Part shown: in pieces, positions 7,590-15,662 of the stretch | How the letters are laid out: every line of letters starts with the position of its first letter | How positions within the stretch are numbered: position 1 is the stretch's first letter | Assembly (NCBI RefSeq): GCF_003311645.1 | Contig: NZ_QEST01000039.1 | Span: 1-40,167 of the forward strand | Reading direction: 5' to 3' | Source: Streptomyces sp. PT12 | Lineage (GTDB): Bacteria; Actinomycetota; Actinomycetes; Streptomycetales; Streptomycetaceae | DNA: 40,167 bases | Program-made: the position numbers and the translations under genes | The notes under the pieces: model-generated | Told to the model about the DNA's origin: nothing | What the model saw: only the letters and a program-made list of their open reading frames with translations | The model's database searches: none

Positions 7590-8612
7590 GTGTTAGTCGG
7601 CGTCTGCGACTTCCCGGGCAGCTACGCATTCCCCCCGGCCGGCTACGGCGGAATCGAACGATGGCTGTGGGCAGTCGCCGTAGGGGCACGAGCCGCAGGC
7701 GCCGACGTACACCTCCTCGGACCAGGCTGGCGCCGAGACCTGGGCCCGGAATGGACACGGAAGCCAATCCGCCTGGAGGATACTGCTCCCCGATCGACCG
7801 AGGCCCGCGAGTTGCGCTCCGCCGGATACGACCTCCTGGTCGTCGGCCACGAATACCCCACCCTCTCCACATGGCGACGCACCCGCGAGGAACTGGACTG
7901 CGACGTTGCCACCTTCCAGCACGCCCCGGACTTCCGGCACGCCGCCGACGCCTTCGACGGCACCCACACCCGGCTGTACTGCTACTCACCCGAAATGATT
8001 GAGCGGTACGCCGCGCACCAGCCGATCGCCGAACTCGCCGTCCACCTCGGCCTGAACGAAACCGAGCCGCCGTCCGTACCGGGCCGCGATCTGGTCTGGC
8101 TCGGCCGGATCGACGAGCAGAAGGCCCCACACCTCGCGGTCCGCGCCGCGCAGATCCTCCGCCGCCGCATCCGCCTCGTCGGCCCCGTCTTCGACGCCGA
8201 CTACGTCAAACGGCACGAGAAGCTCTTCACCGCCGATCACGTCGAGTGGGTCGGCGAAGTCGGCGGTCATGCCAAGACAGCCGCCTTCCGCGAGGCCGCC
8301 GTCTTCGTCTACACCCACGCCCGCACCTACGTCGAAGCAGGCGCCGCTATCTTCGGCGAGTCCCTGCGCGCCGGCACCCCGGTAGCCGCCCTCACATGGC
8401 GCAAGGGCACCTGCGCCGAGGCAGCCCTCTGCGACCGCACCGGCACGACCACCGTGCTCTCCCCCGAGGAAGACGACGAAACCGCCGCACGAGCCCTGGC
8501 CGCCGCCATCACCCGCACCGACGACCTGGACCACGCCGAGGTCCAAGCCATCGGCCAGCACCGATTCGACCCCCAACGCCACTTCGAGACCCTGTCGTCA
8601 CGGCCGTGCTGA
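7590..8612 (+). CDS. GT4-like glycosyltransferase
   Basis: This 340-residue protein has a GT-B fold pattern: an N-terminal acceptor half with GYGGIERWLW, a linker, and a C-terminal half with LGRIDEQKAPHLAVRAA (about residues 170-186) and the E-x7-E motif in VEAGAAIFGESL, typical of retaining family 4 glycosyltransferases that use nucleotide sugars. No signal or membrane segment is seen, so it is cytoplasmic. The GTG start directly follows the SerRS stop with GGAGG 5 nt upstream. The second codon is TTA (7593-7595), which in Streptomyces makes translation depend on the bldA tRNA. The acceptor is unknown. Its position suggests it glycosylates the product of the preceding enzymes. Confidence 0.82.
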   Translation: MLVGVCDFPGSYAFPPAGYGGIERWLWAVAVGARAAGADVHLLGPGWRRDLGPEWTRKPIRLEDTAPRSTEARELRSAGYDLLVVGHEYPTLSTWRRTREELDCDVATFQHAPDFRHAADAFDGTHTRLYCYSPEMIERYAAHQPIAELAVHLGLNETEPPSVPGRDLVWLGRIDEQKAPHLAVRAAQILRRRIRLVGPVFDADYVKRHEKLFTADHVEWVGEVGGHAKTAAFREAAVFVYTHARTYVEAGAAIFGESLRAGTPVAALTWRKGTCAEAALCDRTGTTTVLSPEEDDETAARALAAAITRTDDLDHAEVQAIGQHRFDPQRHFETLSSRPC

Positions 8613-9586
8613 CGACATCGGCGCCCGCCCACCTGTCCGCCCTGCTCCGCAAAGCCCTGGGGTCCCGCTGGGAGTACGCCACCGATGGCGACCACCTGGA
8701 GATCCGCCACCGCGACCGCGGCAGCCCCTACCACCCACCTCGACGCACACCCACCTGGCCCGAGTTCCTGGCCATGATCGAGAAGGCATTCGCCGCGCAG
8801 GGAGTCCCCCGCGCCCCCTGCCTGCCGCTGCGCTGGGGCCGAGAGACCGAGCTCACCATCTCAGCCGTCCAAGCCCTCGACCCTCTGCTCAAAGACGGGC
8901 GCCCCGTCACCCACCGCCGCAGCTTCCTGCCCCAACCGGTGGTCCGCTTCACGGGCCAACGCGACGCCGACGGCATGCTCCGCGACGGCTTCCTGACCTC
9001 CTTCGTCAACGTCTCCCGCGTCGAGCCCATCCAGGACATCGTCGAGTACGCCACGGTCCTCGACGAATGGCTGACAATCCTGTCCCGCCTCGGCATGCAC
9101 GCCCGGCACATCAGCGTGCACGGACGCCTGACCGTCTGGCGCCGCCGCGAAGTCGAGGGGACTACCCTCCGGTTCCGCCACGCCGACCTCCCCCTCGGCG
9201 ACATCGTGCTCCTCTGGAACGCCACCAACCCCGCACGCATCGCTGTGGACCTCGGCACCGCCCTCGAACGCCTCGCCTGGGCCCGCTCCCGCCAGCCATG
9301 GCCAGACCTCATCTTCGGCCCATGGGCCCGCACCGCGCCCCGCAAGGTCCTCGACGCGCTCCGCACGGCCACCCTCCTCCTCGGCAACGGCATCACCCCC
9401 GCGCCCCGCGGCGCCGGCAGCATCACCCGCCGCGTCCTGGCCACGGTCCCCGCAGACCACTCACCCTTCGGCTTCAGCACCGTCATCCGCGCGCACCACG
9501 AGTTCTGGAGCGCAGTCACGGCCCTCCGGGTGGCATGGCCCGAGACGACGCGTGTCCTTGAGACGGAGCTGGGGGTGCAGCGGTGA
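8606..9586 (+). CDS. AlaRS catalytic-core-like protein, shortened and degenerate
   Basis: This 326-residue protein is not an obvious family member, but its middle and C-terminal parts align by eye with the AlaRS catalytic core. SFLPQPVVRF resembles the AlaRS TTSQRCVRAGG segment, VDLGTALERLAW (about 214-225) resembles motif 3 VDTGMGLERIA, and LLLGNGITPAPRGAGSITRRVL (about 258-279) resembles the following LIADGVMPSNENRGYVLRR stretch. The AlaRS HTFFEMLGNFSFGDY region is replaced by GFLTSFVNVSRVEP, and the C-terminal editing and oligomerisation domains are absent. It may bind ATP/aminoacyl-adenylate or a tRNA end without canonical charging. The GTG start at 8606 overlaps the glycosyltransferase stop. 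It is the last gene of the cassette. The homology call is moderate and rests on manual comparison only. Confidence 0.6.
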   Translation: MLTTSAPAHLSALLRKALGSRWEYATDGDHLEIRHRDRGSPYHPPRRTPTWPEFLAMIEKAFAAQGVPRAPCLPLRWGRETELTISAVQALDPLLKDGRPVTHRRSFLPQPVVRFTGQRDADGMLRDGFLTSFVNVSRVEPIQDIVEYATVLDEWLTILSRLGMHARHISVHGRLTVWRRREVEGTTLRFRHADLPLGDIVLLWNATNPARIAVDLGTALERLAWARSRQPWPDLIFGPWARTAPRKVLDALRTATLLLGNGITPAPRGAGSITRRVLATVPADHSPFGFSTVIRAHHEFWSAVTALRVAWPETTRVLETELGVQR

Positions 9587-9659
9587 GGGCCTCTTTCGCG
9601 CAGAGTGGCTTCTCGTCCACGCTTGGTGTTGGTGACGGATTTGGAGGGGGATGAGGCTG

Positions 9660-10376
9660 ATGGCACGGCGGCGTGGATGGCGGCGCAAGCGGAACCGGCG
9701 GTTAACGGCCGCCGGCATCGCACTGCTGGCGGCGGTGGTGATCTTCTGGTCGCGGATCTGGCCGCTCGTGCTCGCGGCGGTGGGACTGGCCGGCGTCGGG
9801 GCCCTGGTGTGGTGGGGCTGGCGCACCCACCGGGAGATACGCCGCAAAGACGCGGTATTCCGGGCGGAGCAGCGGGTGCTGGATGCCAACCGCACGCTGG
9901 AGAAGGTGGACAAGCTGCACTGGCGGGACTTCGAGCGGATGGTGGCCGCCATGTTCCGTGAGGGGGGCTGCCCTGAGGCCAAGTGGGTCGGTGGAAAGGG
10001 GGACCTGGGCAGGGACGTGGCGGGCGTGCTACCGGACGGTCGCTCGATGGTGGTCCAGTGCAAGCACTTCGCCACGCACCGGTCGGTCATCAGCCGTGAC
10101 ATGCGAGACCTGTTGGGGGCTCGGACCAGTTTCTCGGCCGATGTCGCGATCTTCGTCACGAACACCAGATTCACCACCGATGCCGAGAAGTACGCGAACG
10201 ACAACGACATCATCGTCATCGGCCGCAACCTCTTCGCCTCGTGGCTCAAGGGCTCCCGGCTGGAGTACATCCTCCAGGCAGGCGTCGGCGGCCAGGGCGA
10301 CCGGAAGCACCTGAAGACCTGGAAGAAGACGTACGGTGAACCCGGGAGAGGCCGCAGGAAGAAGCCGGCGAGCTGA
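9660..10376 (+). CDS. Membrane-anchored Mrr-like restriction endonuclease
   Basis: This 238-residue protein has a basic N-terminus, two hydrophobic helices (about residues 15-55, the second VLAAVGLAGVGALVWWGW), a short charged coiled segment and a C-terminal Mrr_cat/PD-(D/E)XK nuclease domain. Catalytic residues are visible in GGKGDLGRD (D115, D119) and VVQCKHF (Q133, K135), the D-QxK form of the family. Mrr-type enzymes cut modified foreign DNA. The membrane anchor suggests action on incoming DNA at the cell envelope. The ATG at 9660 lies 9 nt after AGGGGG. ATG 9651 is in frame but too close to the ribosome site. It opens the defence block, 73 bp after the cassette. Confidence 0.78.
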   Translation: MARRRGWRRKRNRRLTAAGIALLAAVVIFWSRIWPLVLAAVGLAGVGALVWWGWRTHREIRRKDAVFRAEQRVLDANRTLEKVDKLHWRDFERMVAAMFREGGCPEAKWVGGKGDLGRDVAGVLPDGRSMVVQCKHFATHRSVISRDMRDLLGARTSFSADVAIFVTNTRFTTDAEKYANDNDIIVIGRNLFASWLKGSRLEYILQAGVGGQGDRKHLKTWKKTYGEPGRGRRKKPAS

Positions 10377-10618
10377 CCGCCCAGCGCCCTGGCTCGGTGC
10401 CAGCGCAGAAGCGCTCCCGTCCGGGCCACCTTCTTCCGCAGCGGCTACAGCTCCGCAGCTTCCGCGGCCATCGTCGGCCGTGCCGCGCTGGTGCGCCGGT
10501 CGGGCTGCGTCCCAGGAGAGCATCGTTGGCCAGCCACAGGGGCGGTAACCGACTGGCATCGATTGTTGTCAGAGGGGCCTCCTACACTGACGACAACCGC
10601 GGTCGATGGGGGATTTGT
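10377..10618. other. Intergenic promoter region before the DUF262 gene
   Basis: These 242 bp hold no convincing gene. They contain the imperfect inverted repeat at 10563-10596 and a -10-like TACACT at 10583-10588, consistent with a separate promoter for the DUF262 gene. An open frame runs through from 10397 in the DUF262 frame, but the ribosome site GGGGGA at 10608-10613 favours the start at 10619. Confidence 0.4.
10563..10596. promoter_or_regulatory. Inverted repeat at the DUF262 promoter
   Basis: TTGTTGTCAG (10563-10572) and CTGACGACAA (10587-10596) form an inverted repeat with one mismatch and a 14-bp centre that itself contains GAGGGGCCTC. The right arm begins inside a -10-like TACACT (10583-10588). 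The structure suits an operator that would block or modulate transcription of the defence gene 22 bp downstream. It could equally be a 5' leader hairpin. Confidence 0.45.
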
Positions 10619-12331
10619 ATGGCAACCATTCCCAGCCAGAAGCGCAAGGCTCAGGACCCCGACTCCAACGTGCCTCGGCTGCTGACCGTTGTGGACCGGG
10701 TGCTTGAGGGGGATGTCGTGCTGCCGAAGTTCCAACGGAACTTCGTGTGGACACGGCAGCAGATCCTCGACCTGCTCGACTCCGTGTCGCGCAACTACCC
10801 GATCGGCAGTGTTCTGCTCTGGCAGAGCACCGAGCAGCTGGCCAGTGAGCGCACGGTCGCGGGCCTTGCCGTGGGAGAGCAGCGGCACGGCTACCCCGTG
10901 AACTACATCCTCGACGGCCAGCAACGTTTGGCCAGCATCTGCGGTGCCCTCCACTGGCAGCCGGACAACGATCCCGACAGCGCCTGGAACATTGTCTACG
11001 ACCTTGAGCAGCAGGAATTCAGGCACGCCACCACCCTGGACGAGCCGCCGCCCCATCTCATTCCGGTTCGTCTGCTCTCAGATGGCTTCGAGTTCGCAGA
11101 CCGTGCATCGAAGACTGGGTCCGATGAACTCCAGGAGAGAGCCAAGGCCCTGTACAACCGTTTCTCGAACTACCAGATCGCAGTGATCACCTTGCGAGGG
11201 ATGCCGTCGACCGAGGTTGCCAAGGTTTTCGAACGGATCAACAGTACGGCCACGCCCCTCACGGTCGTTGACCTGATGCGCGCGGCGACATGGAGTCCTG
11301 AATTCGACCTGAAGGACGAGATCGACACGCTGCTCGACGTGCTCGACCAGAAGAGATATGGCCGCGTCGACACCAAAACCATACTGCGTACGATCTCGGC
11401 GGCGGCCGGCTTCGGCTTCTCTCGCGAAGACATGAACAGGATGCGCGACCTGTCACGGGAGGAACTGGCACGCGCGGTGCAGGCGGCAGAGGAGGCGTCA
11501 AGGCTGGCGGTAGATTTCCTGACCACCCAGATCCGCACACCCCGGGCGTCAGCCCTGCCCTACTACAATCAGTTCGCGGTCCTTGTCGAGATCTTCCGCC
11601 AGGTACCGAAGCCCACGGCTGCCCAGTTCGACGCTATCGAGCGGTGGTTCTGGCTGACGGCCAGCGGCGAGTACTTCAAAGGTTGGAACGCCCGGCAGAT
11701 GTCTGATGACCGCGAGGCCGTACGTGCCTTCGCGCAAGGCGAAAGCGCCGAGATCGAGGTCGGAGCGGGCCTGCCACGCAGTGTGTTGTGGCGTCGCAGC
11801 CAGTTCCGTACGACCAATGCACCTTCGAAACTCCTCGGCCTGTTGCTCGCGGAAGCTCATCCTGTGGATCTGCGCCACGGCCGGCGCATCGATACGGACA
11901 AGGCTCTGTCTTGGCAGAATGACAAGGAGTTCCATCACTTCTTCCCGAAGTCGTTCCTCAAGAAGCAGGGACTGGGAGTCAACCGAGCCAACGTCTGCGC
12001 CAATCTGATCATGCTCAGCTCGGTGACCAACATCTATATCAGTGACCAGCCTCCGTCGGTCTATCTCAAGGACCTCTGCGAGACGCAGGGCACAGCTACC
12101 ATCCGCGCGCGCCTTGCCACATGTCTGGTGGACGACACGGCCTTCGACGCGGCCCTGCGGGACGACTACGAAGGCTTCCTGCAAGCCCGCTCCGAAACCT
12201 TGCACCAGCGGCTGATGCAGCTCATCGGCACGTCAGCGGACGGGGTACGGGAGTACGTGGCGATGTCCGACGAAACCGAGAGCGATATCGGCGCGGCCGA
12301 CGAACCGGTCGACCGGGACTCCGCGGACTGA
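10619..12331 (+). CDS. DUF262/DUF1524 (GmrSD-like) type IV restriction protein
   Basis: This 570-residue protein has an N-terminal DUF262 domain with the YILDGQQRLAS signature (D99-R103) and PKFQRNFVW, and a C-terminal DUF1524 HNH-type nuclease with DKEFHHFFPKSFL (H439, H440) followed by ANVCANLIMLSS. This is the single-chain architecture of GmrSD-like enzymes, in which DUF262 hydrolyses nucleotides and DUF1524 cuts modified (for example glucosylated) phage DNA. The ATG at 10619 has GGGGGA 5 nt upstream. It sits between an Mrr-like nuclease and RadC, next to a type I system, which supports a role in defence. The target modification cannot be read from sequence. Confidence 0.85.
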   Translation: MATIPSQKRKAQDPDSNVPRLLTVVDRVLEGDVVLPKFQRNFVWTRQQILDLLDSVSRNYPIGSVLLWQSTEQLASERTVAGLAVGEQRHGYPVNYILDGQQRLASICGALHWQPDNDPDSAWNIVYDLEQQEFRHATTLDEPPPHLIPVRLLSDGFEFADRASKTGSDELQERAKALYNRFSNYQIAVITLRGMPSTEVAKVFERINSTATPLTVVDLMRAATWSPEFDLKDEIDTLLDVLDQKRYGRVDTKTILRTISAAAGFGFSREDMNRMRDLSREELARAVQAAEEASRLAVDFLTTQIRTPRASALPYYNQFAVLVEIFRQVPKPTAAQFDAIERWFWLTASGEYFKGWNARQMSDDREAVRAFAQGESAEIEVGAGLPRSVLWRRSQFRTTNAPSKLLGLLLAEAHPVDLRHGRRIDTDKALSWQNDKEFHHFFPKSFLKKQGLGVNRANVCANLIMLSSVTNIYISDQPPSVYLKDLCETQGTATIRARLATCLVDDTAFDAALRDDYEGFLQARSETLHQRLMQLIGTSADGVREYVAMSDETESDIGAADEPVDRDSAD

Positions 12332-12344
12332 GCGGCTACCACAG

Positions 12345-13013
12345 ATGCGAGTCACGGACATGCCGGCTGGCGACCGGCCACGCGAACGGTTGTGGGCTCT
12401 GGGGGCGGAGGCGCTCGCCGACCGGGAGTTGCTCGCTCTGCTGCTGGGTTCCGGCACGCGGGGGCGTGACGCGGTGGAATTGGCCGGTGAGCTGATTGCC
12501 GCGCACGGCGGACTGCGAGGATTGGCAAGGGCGGACCCGCAGGCGTTGGTCGGCCTACCGGGGATGGGCCCCGCCAAGGCGGTACGGGTCGCTGCCGCGT
12601 TCCACCTCGCGCGACGTGTGGCCAACGAAGGGGCGGCCGACCGTTGCCGCATCGTCACGACGGCCGACTTGGCCACCGCAGCCGCTCCGTTACTGCGGGG
12701 ACTGCGGCACGAGCGGGTCGTCGTCGTGGTCTGTGACACGGCAGACACAGTTCTCCGCACGGCGCGCCTCACGGATGGCGCGAGCGACCGCAACCTGATC
12801 CCAGTCCGCGACGTCCTCGCACTCGTTCTTGCCTCCGGCGGCTCGTCCTTCGGCGTCGCCCACAACCACCCCACCGGCGACCCCACCCCGAGCGGCCCCG
12901 ACCGCCGGGCGACCACCCGTCTACGAGAGGCCGCCGCAGCGGTCGGCCTACGCTTCCTTGATCACGTAGTCGTGACGGACGATGCGTGGCGGCGAGTCAC
13001 AACTGACCTGTAA
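12345..13013 (+). CDS. radC: RadC family JAB-domain protein
   Basis: This 222-residue protein is a full-length RadC (UPF0758). It has an N-terminal DRPRERLWALGAEALADRELLALLLGSG, a helix-hairpin-helix segment (VGLPGMGPAKAVRVAAA, about residues 69-86) and a C-terminal JAB/MPN metal-binding motif HNHPTGDPTPSGPD (H173, H175, S183, D186). The biochemical function of RadC is unsettled; an early link to DNA repair was withdrawn, and the gene is frequent on mobile elements and in defence islands. It starts 13 bp after the DUF262 stop and is probably co-transcribed with it. Its 3' end overlaps the convergent hsdS gene by 17 bp. Confidence 0.9.
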   Translation: MRVTDMPAGDRPRERLWALGAEALADRELLALLLGSGTRGRDAVELAGELIAAHGGLRGLARADPQALVGLPGMGPAKAVRVAAAFHLARRVANEGAADRCRIVTTADLATAAAPLLRGLRHERVVVVVCDTADTVLRTARLTDGASDRNLIPVRDVLALVLASGGSSFGVAHNHPTGDPTPSGPDRRATTRLREAAAAVGLRFLDHVVVTDDAWRRVTTDL

Positions 13014-14145
13014 ACGCGGCGTTGAGAAGCGAAGGCCGGAGCGCGTCGAGCGCGGGCTCGGAGTAGGCCGAATCCAACCGCTCGGCAAGGGCGTCGAGCG
13101 TGCGAGCGATCCGGTCTTGAACGGAACGTGGGGGAAGACGGAAGGTCAGGGCCTCGAATCGCTTGCGGCCGAGGGTGCGGTTGCGGTCCGCACCGCCAGG
13201 AGAAGCAGCCGAGACCTTTGCAAGGCCTTCCCGAGACAGAAGGTAGTGGCGCAGGTAACCAATATTCACGCGGTCGTCTACCGGCACATAGGTGAGGAAT
13301 CGATTCGAGGCTACGTAATCTCTCGATTCTTCTCGACTGGTGATCCCGATGGCCCCTTCCCATGCCTTGATATTGCTGAGAATGAGCGCTTCCGCAGGGA
13401 AGGTGAAGTAGTTCATGCGGCTCACCTCGGAGCCAAGTGAAGCGGGGTACCTGATGACCCCCTTCCCAAATGATCGCATCCCAATCACTCGGTATTCGCT
13501 GTCGGGATCGATGTCAAGGGCGGTACGTTCAAGTGCAATCACGTCACCCATACGAACCGACTCAGTGGCCGACTCCACAGCTGATGCAATCAGCGAGGCC
13601 GCGAGGTTGCCCTGTAGCGTGGTCATTCTCTTGCGCAGGTCGAGCACCGCGTCAGCTCGACCGAGGGTCGCGTCAAGCCGGTCTGCGATGCGCCGCTGTT
13701 CGCTGAGCTCGGGAAGAGGGACCGGCGTATTCAGTAGCGTTTCCGGGGTGGTTCGCTTACGACGCACCATCGACCCACGTGGAGTCAAGAGCTCCCACAA
13801 CGGGGGCCAGGCAACAAGATGCCTCACATAAGCAGGGTCCGCAAGCTCGGAATTAATATCGAAGACCGGATATTCTGGGGAAACATGAGTTCCATCGAAC
13901 GGGATAGGCACGACGGCAAGTGCACCTTCCCATGCATTGAGCTTACTCATGACGAGTTGGCCAGCTGTAATCGAGGTTAGAGTCTTGTATGAGGTTTCCG
14001 ATCCTTGAATCACGCCCCTCTTAATCAACCCTTTCCCAAAGCTGTAGATTCCAGTGATACCATACTCGTTCCCATCCTCAACATGAGTTGAGGTTGTTGC
14101 ACGTACGAGCGCAACGCCAAAGGGCCGCAGCGGCAGAGCAGTCAC
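12997..14145 (-). CDS. hsdS: Type I restriction-modification specificity subunit
   Basis: This 382-residue HsdS has two target-recognition domains (about residues 1-150 and 190-330), each followed by a helical conserved region (LSEQRRIADRLDATLGRAD and VQDRIARTLDALAERLDSA). It sets the DNA sequence recognised by the HsdMRS complex. The two recognition domains look alike (SFGKGLIK/SFGKGVIR, KLNAWEGA/NIKAWEGA), suggesting two similar half-sites. The GTG start overlaps the hsdM stop (GTGA), so the pair is coupled. This region is visibly richer in A/T than the rest of the window, for example around 13840-14080, consistent with foreign origin. Confidence 0.9.
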   Translation of the reverse strand: MTALPLRPFGVALVRATTSTHVEDGNEYGITGIYSFGKGLIKRGVIQGSETSYKTLTSITAGQLVMSKLNAWEGALAVVPIPFDGTHVSPEYPVFDINSELADPAYVRHLVAWPPLWELLTPRGSMVRRKRTTPETLLNTPVPLPELSEQRRIADRLDATLGRADAVLDLRKRMTTLQGNLAASLIASAVESATESVRMGDVIALERTALDIDPDSEYRVIGMRSFGKGVIRYPASLGSEVSRMNYFTFPAEALILSNIKAWEGAIGITSREESRDYVASNRFLTYVPVDDRVNIGYLRHYLLSREGLAKVSAASPGGADRNRTLGRKRFEALTFRLPPRSVQDRIARTLDALAERLDSAYSEPALDALRPSLLNAAFTGQL

Positions 14146-15662
14146 CGCTCACTCTCCAACTCCACCTTGAGCTCGCCCAGCAGCCCCAGAATCTCCTGCT
14201 CCGTTTTGATCAACTCGTCCACGAGATCCTCTGGCGACCGGTGGGCCAGGTCATCGCCCGCATGCGGGTTGGCCAAGTCGAGGTTGTAGCCACCAGACTC
14301 GATGTCGGCCGCCGAGACCTTCCAAGCGAATTCGTTCTGCTCCCGCCCCTTTCGCGCCTCGCCGCCCCACCACTTGGCACAGTCTGCGAACTCCTCGTAT
14401 CGCATAGGCTTGGTCTTGGTGTAGCCGCGCCGCCCTTCCGGAAGCGGAATCTCGTAAAACCAGGTCTCCTTTGTCGGTCCGGTCTTTTCAAAGAAGAGCA
14501 GGTTCGCCGGAATTTGGGTGTAGGGCGCGAAGACACCTTGAGGGAGCCGGACAATGGTATGCAGGTTGCACTCCCGCACGAGCTTCTTCTTGATCTTGGC
14601 GCCGATTCCGCCGCCGAAGAGTGAACCATTCGGCAGAACGATCGCGCATCGCCCTCCAGGCTTGAGCCGCTCGATCACCGAGTACAGGAAAAGCCAAGCA
14701 GTCTCCCGCGTTGCCATCCCTGCGGCATCAAACCGCTTGGCCACGGACGTCTCCTCCTCGCCACCGAACGGCGGATTAGTGAGGACGACGTCCACTCGGT
14801 GCCGGGGACTGCTTTCATTTCGCATGCGCAGAAGTGCATTATCGCGCAACACATTAGGGACGTCGATACCGTGCAACAGCAGGTTCATCATGACAAGTAG
14901 GTACGGCAGCGGCTTCTTCTCGATGCCGCGAATGTTGTGCTGCAACTCGGCGAGCTGTGTCTGCGATTGGGGAAGTTCCTTGAGTTCATCGTACGCCTCG
15001 ACGAGAAATCCGCCGGTCCCGCACGCGGGGTCAAGGATCGACATGCCCAGCTTGAGGAACGACTGCTCGACCATGAAACGAATCACCGGTCGCGGTGTGT
15101 AGAATTCGCCGGAGTCGCCGGCGGCATCACGCATTTCTTTGAGGATCGACTCATAGACGAACGCCATCGTGTGGATGTCGTCCGCAGACTCGAAGCTGAT
15201 GTCGTTGACGATATTGACCAGATCACGCAGCAAGGTACCCGATAGCATCCGGTTGTTGACCTCCTGAAAGATAGTGGAGATCACGTTGCGTGGGTCGCCC
15301 TCATCATCGCTACTCAGCCCGCGCAGGTACGGCAGCAGCTTTGCGTTAACAAACTCAAGAAACTCCTGACCGGTGAACTCCGTTCGCGCTCCCCAGCTCT
15401 CCCAGTTATATGGCTCCGCGATGGCGGGTTCGTAGTAAAGATCCTCGGCGGCTCGTTCCTGCTCCACGCACACGTCGAACGCTCGTAGAAACAGGATCCA
15501 GGACAGCTGTGGCAGCCGATCGAGGTCACCGTTGAGCCCTGCGTCCTTACGCATGATGTCGCGGGCTGACTTGATGGCTGACTGCAATTCGGCGCGGGTC
15601 CACCTCTTGGGCTGGGCGGGCACGTCGATGGCCAGTTGGTCGGCCGTGTCCTCGGTAGGCAT
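14142..15662 (-). CDS. hsdM: Type I restriction-modification DNA methyltransferase subunit
   Basis: This 506-residue HsdM has an N-terminal HsdM_N helical domain (LQSAIKSARDIMRKDAGL) and an N6-adenine methyltransferase domain with the SAM-binding DPACGTGGFL (D211 onwards) and catalytic NPPF (N296-F299). With HsdS it methylates the host site; with HsdR it restricts unmodified DNA. An in-frame start at 15743 exists, but a TTGACA at 15722-15727 inside that extension looks like a -35 box and no ribosome site precedes it, so ATG 15662 is chosen. It is separated from hsdR by 243 bp, which may carry its own promoter. That would fit the need for the methylase to be made before the nuclease. Confidence 0.92.
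   Translation of the reverse strand: MPTEDTADQLAIDVPAQPKRWTRAELQSAIKSARDIMRKDAGLNGDLDRLPQLSWILFLRAFDVCVEQERAAEDLYYEPAIAEPYNWESWGARTEFTGQEFLEFVNAKLLPYLRGLSSDDEGDPRNVISTIFQEVNNRMLSGTLLRDLVNIVNDISFESADDIHTMAFVYESILKEMRDAAGDSGEFYTPRPVIRFMVEQSFLKLGMSILDPACGTGGFLVEAYDELKELPQSQTQLAELQHNIRGIEKKPLPYLLVMMNLLLHGIDVPNVLRDNALLRMRNESSPRHRVDVVLTNPPFGGEEETSVAKRFDAAGMATRETAWLFLYSVIERLKPGGRCAIVLPNGSLFGGGIGAKIKKKLVRECNLHTIVRLPQGVFAPYTQIPANLLFFEKTGPTKETWFYEIPLPEGRRGYTKTKPMRYEEFADCAKWWGGEARKGREQNEFAWKVSAADIESGGYNLDLANPHAGDDLAHRSPEDLVDELIKTEQEILGLLGELKVELESER

Noticed and set aside
430-9586. Assignment of the cassette to valanimycin or albomycin biosynthesis
   Set aside because: Only the extra SerRS is shared; the characteristic oxygenases, transporters, siderophore or hydrazone enzymes are missing.
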